Shown here in pieces: positions 57,565 to 64,000 of a DNA stretch of 64,000 nt. The first letter of the stretch is position 1, and every line of letters begins with the position of its first letter. Made by a program: the position numbers and the translations under genes. The notes under the pieces are model-generated. The model saw only the letters and a list, made by a program, of their open reading frames with translations, did no database searches and was not told the origin of the DNA. Source of the stretch: Rhodococcus qingshengii JCM 15477 (GTDB lineage Bacteria > Actinomycetota > Actinomycetes > Mycobacteriales > Mycobacteriaceae); contig NZ_CP096563.1 in assembly GCF_023221595.1 (NCBI RefSeq), positions 4,335,001 to 4,399,000 of the forward strand, read 5' to 3'.

Positions 57565-58878
57565 ATGGCTTCGGACACTTGGCAGAACTGGGCGGGCACT
57601 CAAAGCGCCGCGCCGCGTCGCTTTGCGACGCCGACAAATACCCGTGAACTTTCGTCGTTGGTCGCCGAGGCCGCCTCGCGTGGCCAACGTGTGAAGGCCG
57701 TCGGCGCCGGCCACTCGTTCACCGGTGTCGCGGTCACTGACGGTGTCCTCGTCAGCCTGGACAACTTGAGCGGAATCGACTCGATCACACCGACCGACGA
57801 CGGTGCGCTGGTCACTGTTTTTGCAGGCACTCGCCTTCATGCTCTCAACGACGCCTTGTGGCAACGCGGATATGCGATGGCAAATCTCGGTGACATAGAC
57901 GTCCAGTCACTGGCCGGCGCGACGTCCACCGGCACGCACGGCACCGGCGCACGATTCGGCGGTATCGCCACACAGATTCGCGGAATCGAGATCGTTCTCG
58001 CCGACGGATCCGTCGTTACCGCAAGCGCCGACGAAAACGTCGAGCTGTTCGAAGCGGGCCGCCTCGGATTGGGCGCAATCGGCATCATTTCGAAGATCAC
58101 TCTCGCCTGCGTTCCGCGATTCACACTTCGCGCAATCGAGGAACCCGACACGCTGTCTCACATACTGGACACCCTCGAGGGCGATCGCCTGGGCCTGGAT
58201 CACTTCGAGTTCTACTGGTTCCCGCACACCGATCGTGTCCTGACGAAGAGCAATACGCGACTCCCCGGAGATACCGAACCCGATCCGGTGGGCAAGGTCC
58301 GCGCGTTCGTCGACGACGAACTCCTCTCGAACACACTCTTCGAAGGCGTCAACCGCGTTGCCACCCTGGCGCCGGCCGCGATCCCGAGAATCAACAACGT
58401 GTCGTCTCGATTGCTCGGCGCCCGGGAGTTCACCGATCGCAGCTACCGAGTATTCGCGTCTTCGCGCCGGGTGAAGTTCAAGGAGATGGAATACGCGATC
58501 CCCCGCGAACACGTCACCGAGACACTCCACGAAATCGACCGCTGGATGAAGAAGTCCGGAACCAACGTCGCATTCCCCGTCGAAGTACGTTTTGCTGCCG
58601 CCGACGACCTCTGGCTCTCCACTGCTCACGGACGCGACACCGCATACATCGCGGTACACCAGTACCACCGCCGACCCGAAACCGAATACTTCGCCGCGGT
58701 GGAAGCCATCGCGCGCGCCGTCGACGGCCGGCCGCATTGGGGAAAAATGCACAACCGGACCGTCGACGACCTGCGTCCGACGTACGACCGACTCGACGAC
58801 TTTGTCGCCGTTCGAGACAAGTACGACGCGAATCGTGTGTTCGACAACGAATACTTGCGTCAGGTGCTGGGCGACTGA
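57565..58878 (+). CDS. FAD-dependent aldonolactone oxidoreductase (L-gulono-1,4-lactone type)
   Basis: A 437-residue oxidoreductase of the GULO/alditol oxidase family. The FAD domain (residues 15-185) has AVGAGHSFTG, whose histidine is the flavin attachment site in related oxidases, and SLAGATSTGTHGTG. The C-terminal ALO domain ends in RPHWGKMH and YDANRVFDNEYL. It should oxidise a sugar lactone or alditol; mycobacterial homologues are L-gulonolactone dehydrogenases. It is divergent from the TetR gene under a shared operator and meets the adenine deaminase gene with only three bases between stops. Confidence 0.88.
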   Translation: MASDTWQNWAGTQSAAPRRFATPTNTRELSSLVAEAASRGQRVKAVGAGHSFTGVAVTDGVLVSLDNLSGIDSITPTDDGALVTVFAGTRLHALNDALWQRGYAMANLGDIDVQSLAGATSTGTHGTGARFGGIATQIRGIEIVLADGSVVTASADENVELFEAGRLGLGAIGIISKITLACVPRFTLRAIEEPDTLSHILDTLEGDRLGLDHFEFYWFPHTDRVLTKSNTRLPGDTEPDPVGKVRAFVDDELLSNTLFEGVNRVATLAPAAIPRINNVSSRLLGAREFTDRSYRVFASSRRVKFKEMEYAIPREHVTETLHEIDRWMKKSGTNVAFPVEVRFAAADDLWLSTAHGRDTAYIAVHQYHRRPETEYFAAVEAIARAVDGRPHWGKMHNRTVDDLRPTYDRLDDFVAVRDKYDANRVFDNEYLRQVLGD

Positions 58879-58881
58879 CGG

Positions 58882-59847
58882 TCAGCGCCGCAGCAGTTCC
58901 GCTTTTCGCGCATCGCTCGCAAACGAGGCTTTGATCGAGTTCCGGGCGAGGGTGTCTCGCTCGGCCTCGGTCAGACCCAGGGCTCGGCCCAGTTCGGTGA
59001 AATTGTCGTCGACGTATCCCCCGAAGTAGGCCGGGTCGTCGGAGTTGACCGTGACGATCAAACCCATCTCGAGCATCGATCGAAGCGGATGATCCGACAG
59101 CGAATCGAACACCCGCAGACGAACGTTCGACAACGGGCAGACCGTCAGTGGAATCTCCTCGTCGACCAGACGCTCGATCAGGGCAGGATCCTCGAGTGCC
59201 CGGACTCCGTGGTCGATCCGCTCGGCGCCGAGAATGTCGAGCGCCTGCCAGATGTACTCGGGCGGTCCCTCTTCACCGGCGTGAGCCACAACGTGCAAAC
59301 CCTCGGCACGCGCGCGGGCGAACACGTCCTCGAACAGTGACGGCGGGTTGCCGACCTCCGCGGAGTCGAGTCCGAGCCCGACGATCGGAGCCTGCAGGCG
59401 AATTATCTCGGAGAAGATCTCCTCGGCGTCCTTGACGGGCTGATCTCGGAGGATGGCGGCGATTGCCGCGCTGCTGAGCCCGAACTCGCGCTCACTCGAT
59501 GCCACCGCATCCATGATCCCGTCCAGGACCTCGGTCAGCGGAACACCACGGACCACGTGCGCCTGTGGATTGAAGAAGAACTCGGCATGCGCGACGCCGG
59601 CGGCAGCCGCGCGGCGGAAGTACGCTCGCGTCAGGTCGGCAAAATCCTCCGCGGTGCGCAGGACGGCCATGTTGGCGAAGTAGAGATCGAGGAACGACTG
59701 CAGATCGGTGAACTCGTACCTCGACTTCAGATCGTCGATGTCCTTGTACGGCAAGTCCATTCGATTGCGCTCGGCAAGTCGGTAAATCTGTTCGGGTTCC
59801 AGAGAACCCTCGATGTGCATGTGCAGCTCTGCGACAGGTGTAGCCAT
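58882..59847 (-). CDS. Adenine deaminase (adenosine deaminase fold)
   Basis: A 321-residue zinc amidohydrolase. Metal and base residues appear in LHMHIEGSLEPEQIY, VVAHAGEEGPPEYIWQ, RIDHGVRA and VNSDDPAYFGGY. The DDPAYFGGY variant is typical of the adenine deaminase group rather than adenosine deaminase proper, so adenine to hypoxanthine is the likely reaction in purine salvage. It starts seven bases after the crotonase stop and is likely in the same operon. Confidence 0.85.
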   Translation of the reverse strand: MATPVAELHMHIEGSLEPEQIYRLAERNRMDLPYKDIDDLKSRYEFTDLQSFLDLYFANMAVLRTAEDFADLTRAYFRRAAAAGVAHAEFFFNPQAHVVRGVPLTEVLDGIMDAVASSEREFGLSSAAIAAILRDQPVKDAEEIFSEIIRLQAPIVGLGLDSAEVGNPPSLFEDVFARARAEGLHVVAHAGEEGPPEYIWQALDILGAERIDHGVRALEDPALIERLVDEEIPLTVCPLSNVRLRVFDSLSDHPLRSMLEMGLIVTVNSDDPAYFGGYVDDNFTELGRALGLTEAERDTLARNSIKASFASDARKAELLRR

Positions 59848-59854
59848 GTCGGTG

Positions 59855-60616
59855 TTACCGCCCCTTCCAGACCGGGGCGCGCTTCTCGGCGAACGCCGTC
59901 GCGCCCTCGCGTGCATCTTCGGACGCGAACACCGGCGCCATGACCTGCAACTGCTTCGCGAAAGCTTCGTCGTCGGACCAACCGCCGGCCTTGACGATGA
60001 TCTCCTTGGTGACCGCAACCGCGAGCGGTCCGTTGCGGGTGATGCGATCAGCCAGCTCCAGCGCGCCTTCGAGCGCCTTACCCGGCTCGGTCAACGTGTT
60101 CACGAAGCCGTAGCGGTAGGCCTCCTCGGCTGTGAAACTGTCACCGGTCAGGGCCAGTTCCAATGCCTTCTGGTACGGAATCCGCTTGGGCAGGCGCAAC
60201 AATCCGCCTCCACCTGCGACCAGCCCTCGCTTGACCTCCGGGATACCGAACTTCGCTTCGGACGACGCGACCACCAGGTCGGTGGCAAGCACGAGTTCCG
60301 TGCCGCCTGCCAACGCGAAGCCCTCGACCGCCGAAATGATCGGCTTACGCGGCGGCCCTTCCGTGAATCCGAGACCGCGTCCCGGCACGAGTACGTTCTC
60401 GCCGGCCACGAATGCCTTCAGATCCATACCGGCACAGAAGTTTCCGCCGGCTCCTGTCAGCACCGCCAAGGACAGATCGTCGTCCGCATCGAGCTCTTCG
60501 ACCGCAGCGGCCAATGCGTGACTGACCGCCGAGTTGATGGCGTTACGCGCCTCGGGCCGGTTGATGGTGATGATCAGTGTCCGCCCGCGCCGCTCGGTGA
60601 GAACCTCGTCCGCCAT
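59855..60616 (-). CDS. Enoyl-CoA hydratase/isomerase (crotonase family)
   Basis: A 253-residue crotonase. Oxyanion-hole motif GAGGNFCAGMDLKAF and VEGFALAGGTELVLATD; both usual catalytic glutamates are in place (GGTELVL and IPEVKRGL). It probably hydrates an enoyl-CoA or isomerises a double bond. GAGGGA lies six bases upstream of ATG 60616. It follows the ligase-like gene by 35 bases. Confidence 0.9.
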   Translation of the reverse strand: MADEVLTERRGRTLIITINRPEARNAINSAVSHALAAAVEELDADDDLSLAVLTGAGGNFCAGMDLKAFVAGENVLVPGRGLGFTEGPPRKPIISAVEGFALAGGTELVLATDLVVASSEAKFGIPEVKRGLVAGGGGLLRLPKRIPYQKALELALTGDSFTAEEAYRYGFVNTLTEPGKALEGALELADRITRNGPLAVAVTKEIIVKAGGWSDDEAFAKQLQVMAPVFASEDAREGATAFAEKRAPVWKGR

Positions 60617-60651
60617 GATGTCCCTCTCGTTTGTCGACCACGCTCGCGTGA

Positions 60652-61845
60652 CTACGCGACGTTGCGTTCGACAATACGGACGAAGCCATCGGGGTCGATC
60701 TGCGCGGTGTCGTGAGTGCAGAACCACCCCTGGGTGAACCTCGTCGAGGTCGCTTGCGGCGAGTTCCAATACCGACGCGTGACACTCGGTCCACGGCACA
60801 GCAACTCACCGAAACCACCTGGAGCATCCGGGCCGTACAACGCCACTTCCATTCCACCGAAAGCGATTCCGACGCTTCCGAGGTGGGTGGGTGCCGACTC
60901 GGTTGGCAGAATGAGACCAGCCCCACAGGTCTCGGTTTTGCCCCACCCGATCACATGCCGAGCGGCCGGGAACAGAGTCAGCAGCTTGGATTCCTGTTCG
61001 GCCGTGATCGGCGACCCGCTGCAATCGATCCACTGAACCGACCTCGAACCGGCACGCGCCGCCGGCCCAAGGGTGAGCAACCGTGGCTCGAGCAGGTCCT
61101 CGGGCCGCCCGGTCACGATGTCGACGGTATGCACACTCTCACGCCAGAAGTCGCCGGCGAGGACCACCGTTCCACCGACCACCAACGTCGCGAGCACGTG
61201 CACGAATTGCCGTACCGACTTGAAGTCATTGTCCACCAACAGATTGCGCACACCTTCGACGCCGTAATCGCGCGAGTGCAGAATGCCGACGATGGCGGAG
61301 AGCACGTTCTCGTTGCTCAACTCGACGCCCAGCATTTCACCCGAAGAATCGGCGGTGTACGCGAGGATCGCCATCTCCTCCGGGGCGGCACCGTCGTCGA
61401 TGAACGGAACACCGTGTGGGAGTTCCCCGTCGAGCACCAACACCGAGCCACTGTCCGCGATGACGAAGTCCGCCGCGTCGTCGCTCAGATGAACACCCAC
61501 GGAGACCGGAACACCGCCGGCGAGAATGACGCCGAGGCACGCCTCCATCCACCTCACCCCGGCGGCGACGCGAATGGCCACACGGTCACCGATCTCGACG
61601 CCTCGCGACTTCAGCCCGCCTGCGACCCGCGACGCCTCGGCCCACAACTCCGCGAAGGTGACCTGCTCGCCGTCGACCTCCTCCACCGCGATGCGTGAGG
61701 AGAATCGATGAACGGCGATATCGAGGAGTTCGGACAGCGACGGGTCGAGTTGGCTGTACCGAAGCACCCCGTCACCCGCACGGGTGACACGGGCGTCGGC
61801 GAGGAGCTGAGTCGAACACGGGTATTCCACAAGCGTCGACCGCAT
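60652..61845 (-). CDS. Degenerate AMP-ligase-like protein lacking the P-loop and C-terminal domain
   Basis: A 397-residue protein with the fold of acyl-CoA ligases (DGEQVTFAELWAEASRVAGGL; VGSVGIAFGG-like LGSVGIAFGGMEVALYGP; RRYWNSPQATSTRF). However the ATP loop that should read S-G-T-T-G-x-P-K-G is replaced by ADSSGEMLGVEL, and the protein stops at FVRIVERNVA, just where the catalytic C-terminal domain would begin. The frame is intact and has a good ribosome site (GGAGG, five bases). It may bind acyl groups or act as a regulatory pseudoenzyme with the neighbouring crotonase. Confidence 0.75.
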   Translation of the reverse strand: MRSTLVEYPCSTQLLADARVTRAGDGVLRYSQLDPSLSELLDIAVHRFSSRIAVEEVDGEQVTFAELWAEASRVAGGLKSRGVEIGDRVAIRVAAGVRWMEACLGVILAGGVPVSVGVHLSDDAADFVIADSGSVLVLDGELPHGVPFIDDGAAPEEMAILAYTADSSGEMLGVELSNENVLSAIVGILHSRDYGVEGVRNLLVDNDFKSVRQFVHVLATLVVGGTVVLAGDFWRESVHTVDIVTGRPEDLLEPRLLTLGPAARAGSRSVQWIDCSGSPITAEQESKLLTLFPAARHVIGWGKTETCGAGLILPTESAPTHLGSVGIAFGGMEVALYGPDAPGGFGELLCRGPSVTRRYWNSPQATSTRFTQGWFCTHDTAQIDPDGFVRIVERNVA

Positions 61846-61938
61846 CGATACCTCCACGTCACTGACAACCCACCGGCCATTCGACTATATGACGTGGATC
61901 ACAGTTCGTGGAGGTCTCTGGCGATAATCGTCGCAAAC

Positions 61939-62739
61939 TTACTTTCCGGAGTAGACCGCTTTGCCCGGTCCGACCTCGAGGAAACTGCGGACAGCGCCGC
62001 GTAGGTCATCGGTGGCGAACAGCGCACCGGACACCCCGGGAGTCACCGAATCCGCGTGGGCGATCCCGCCGGAACGCCAGGCCGCCACGATCTGCTTGGT
62101 GGCGTCGTGGGCTCGCGTGGGCCCGTCCGCCAACCGGGCCGCCAGGGCACGCGCCGCAGCATCGACATCGTCGTGAACTGCATTGACGACGCCCCACGAG
62201 TGCAGGGTTGCGGCGTCGTAGAGATCGCCGGTCATGACCAACTCCCGAGCCCGTCCGGAACCGGCGCGCTCGGCCAAACGCTGCGGTCCACCCATGGACG
62301 GCGTCAGACCGACCACTGTCTCGACCAGTCCGAACTTCGCCTTCGGCGCCGCGAGGATGATGTCGCAGGCCAAGGAGATCTCGAAGGCAGCAGTCAGCGT
62401 CAGCCCGTGCGCCGCGTAGATGACCGGGCACGGCAACGCCTCGAGCGGATGGCAGATCTGGGCGAACAGTTCGCGCCACAATTCCGCTCCCTGCTCCGGG
62501 TTCAGTCCGTCGAACACATGGACGTCGACGCCGGCCGAGTTGACCTTGCCCTCGGCGCGCAGAAGCACAGCGCGCGGTGGGTTTTCGGTCAGCGCTGCAA
62601 CATCCGCGATGACGGCGTCGAACATGGCCTGATCGAACAGATTGAGTGGTCCGTGCGCGAACGTCAGGACAGCCACCTCGGCACCACCATCGGTGGTGAA
62701 GCGCTCGAGACGGGTGGGATGCGATTCGGGAGCAGTCAT
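61939..62739 (-). CDS. Crotonase-family protein with altered oxyanion segment
   Basis: A 266-residue crotonase-like protein. The first oxyanion motif is KVNSAGVDVHVFDG rather than FSAGxD, and the usual A-GG-(G/A)-E is LTLTAAFEISLACD. The second glutamate region GLVETVVGLTPSMGG is present. Chemistry is probably different from plain hydration. It faces a divergent oxidase gene. No clear ribosome site before ATG 62739. Confidence 0.8.
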   Translation of the reverse strand: MTAPESHPTRLERFTTDGGAEVAVLTFAHGPLNLFDQAMFDAVIADVAALTENPPRAVLLRAEGKVNSAGVDVHVFDGLNPEQGAELWRELFAQICHPLEALPCPVIYAAHGLTLTAAFEISLACDIILAAPKAKFGLVETVVGLTPSMGGPQRLAERAGSGRARELVMTGDLYDAATLHSWGVVNAVHDDVDAAARALAARLADGPTRAHDATKQIVAAWRSGGIAHADSVTPGVSGALFATDDLRGAVRSFLEVGPGKAVYSGK

Positions 62740-62767
62740 GCCGCCACACTGCCACATCGAACCGGCC

Positions 62768-62773
62768 TACGAT
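62768..62773 (+). promoter_or_regulatory. -10 element TACGAT of a leaderless promoter
   Basis: TACGAT six bases before GTG 62780, same layout as the lipoprotein and TetR genes. Confidence 0.5.
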
Positions 62774-62779
62774 CGTCGG

Positions 62780-64000
62780 GTGGACGGTCTGAGAAATGCA
62801 CTCGCGGACGTTGTGGGACACCGGTTCGTCGTCGACGACGCCGACGTGTTGGCGACCCGTTCCACCGACCAGACAGGGCGCTACAGCGGGCGCGCCAGCG
62901 CTCTGGTCCGACCCGGAAATACCGCCGAAGTCTCGGCAGTGCTGAACGTGTGCCGCTCGCGCGGCGTACCGGTCACCGTTCAGGGCGGGCGAACCGGTCT
63001 GGTCGCCGGGACGGTGCCCGAGCACGACGACGTCCTGCTCTCCACCGAACGCCTCGAGGCGATCGGCGAAGTCGATGTTGCCGCCGGTCGGATCGCCGTC
63101 GGTGCGGGAGCGACACTCGCGCAGGTACATTCGGCGGCCGCCGCCGCCGGTTTGAAGTTCGGTGTCGACATAGCCTCGCGGGACACTGCGACGATCGGCG
63201 GCATGGTCTCCACCAATGCCGGTGGCCTGCACACGGTTCGATACGGGAACATGGCCGAACAGGTGCTCGGACTCGAGGTGGTACTCCCCGACGGAACTCC
63301 TGTGCGCCGGTCACCGAAAGTGTTGTCCGACAATTCCGGATACAACCTGCCCGCACTGTGGGTGGGCAGCGAGGGAACTCTTGGGGTGGTCACGGCAGTC
63401 GATCTGAAACTACGACGGGTACCGACTCACCGGGTCACGACGCTGACCGGTTTCGACCGACTGCAAGACGTCGTGGACGCGGGGCGCACGTTGCGCACTC
63501 TCGACGGCGTCGACGCATTGGAGTTGGTGGACGGCCGTGGACTCGAATTGGCCGCACGCCATTTGAACGCCGCGGTGCCGACGGGGCGACCGTGGTACCT
63601 GCTCGCCGAGGTGTCCGCGGCCCACGATCCGCTGGAAGACCTGGCCGAGCTGCTCGAACGCATCGACCCACCGCAGACCCCGGCAGTGGCGGTCGACGAT
63701 CCCGGCTCGACGCGTTTGTGGGCGGCGCGGGAGTGTTTCGCCGAAGTGGTCGGACTGTTCGGTCCCCCACTGAAATTCGACGCGGCGCTGCCGCTGGACT
63801 CGCTTGCCACCTTCGCCGAGGACGCCGCGGCGGTGATCGCGAGTCGTGCCCCCGAGGCAATTCCGATCCTCTTCGGACATGTCGCCGAGGGAAACATCCA
63901 CCTCAACGTCCTGAACTGCCCGAACGCCGACACCGTGTACCGCAGCGTCCTCGAACTGGTTCGCGATCACGGCGGAAACGTCAGTTCCGAGCACGGGGTG
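62780..64000 (+). CDS. GlcD-like FAD-linked oxidase, cut by the window end
   Basis: The first 407 residues of a flavoprotein; the frame is still open at 64000. The FAD-binding PCMH domain has VTVQGGRTGLVAG, ATIGGMVSTNAGGLHTVRYGN and VGSEGTLGVVTA. The C-terminal part has FGHVAEGNIHLNV and the start of SSEHGV, matching D-2-hydroxyacid dehydrogenases such as D-lactate or D-2-hydroxyglutarate dehydrogenase. The start is GTG 62780 (VDGLRNALADVVG), supported by a -10 element six bases upstream. It is divergent from the crotonase-like gene. Confidence 0.85.
   Translation, partial: MDGLRNALADVVGHRFVVDDADVLATRSTDQTGRYSGRASALVRPGNTAEVSAVLNVCRSRGVPVTVQGGRTGLVAGTVPEHDDVLLSTERLEAIGEVDVAAGRIAVGAGATLAQVHSAAAAAGLKFGVDIASRDTATIGGMVSTNAGGLHTVRYGNMAEQVLGLEVVLPDGTPVRRSPKVLSDNSGYNLPALWVGSEGTLGVVTAVDLKLRRVPTHRVTTLTGFDRLQDVVDAGRTLRTLDGVDALELVDGRGLELAARHLNAAVPTGRPWYLLAEVSAAHDPLEDLAELLERIDPPQTPAVAVDDPGSTRLWAARECFAEVVGLFGPPLKFDAALPLDSLATFAEDAAAVIASRAPEAIPILFGHVAEGNIHLNVLNCPNADTVYRSVLELVRDHGGNVSSEHGV

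Overview
This 64 kb window is a chromosomal piece of a high-GC actinobacterium, most probably a Rhodococcus (erythropolis-like). The evidence is a roughly 1830-residue single-chain biotin-dependent acyl-CoA carboxylase, a SigG-type sigma factor with a SnoaL-like tail, a CtpI-like P-type ATPase, a FadD15-like ligase, many acyl-CoA enzymes and many leaderless promoters (TANNNT exactly 6 nt before the start codon). No rRNA, tRNA, CRISPR array, prophage or plasmid function was seen. Genus assignment is inference from gene content.

Layout. 0.2-3.4 kb: VOC protein, SigG-like sigma factor, GNAT acetyltransferase and a small MESH1-like alarmone-hydrolase-type HD protein. 3.4-9.5 kb: a 0.5 kb regulatory gap with three 17-bp tandem repeats, then the giant carboxylase. 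9.5-14.3 kb: minus-strand operon of a P-type ATPase between two small membrane proteins; the ATPase carries a degenerate second copy of its own catalytic domain. 14.5-17.6 kb: aldo/keto reductase and two conserved hypotheticals, one with a RAMA-like C-terminus. 17.7-27.2 kb: eight tightly coupled minus-strand genes (class III PLP enzyme, two APH-type kinases, amidase, M20 carbamoylase/hydantoinase-type hydrolase, SSS symporter with small partner, IMPase-type phosphatase) with a divergent GntR/UTRA regulator. It looks like an uncharacterised uptake and breakdown route for an amide- or ureide-bearing amino alcohol, and is the best candidate here for a new system.

27.3-32.4 kb: an orphan DUF5691-like gene and an acyl-CoA dehydrogenase pair converge on one long hairpin. 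An IS3-family element (28641-30070) sits precisely in the loop of that hairpin, flanked by a 3-bp GAA duplication. 32.5-36.4 kb: small HNH-like protein and a MacB/FtsX-type ABC exporter. 36.6-48.5 kb: acyl-CoA ligases, YchJ-like and AMIN-type lipoproteins, an ABC half-transporter, DEAD-box helicase, nitrilase-family hydrolase, phosphoribosyltransferase and NAD(P) epimerase. 48.6-52.0 kb: GlcD-type FAD oxidase with its FadR-type regulator, divergent from an isochorismatase-family hydrolase across a canonical FadR-type operator.

52.1-64 kb: a large Cas4/AddB-like nuclease-helicase fusion; a TetR regulator whose two flanking genes each carry the same operator; an adenine deaminase/crotonase/degenerate ligase operon; a second crotonase; and a GlcD-type oxidase running off the window end.
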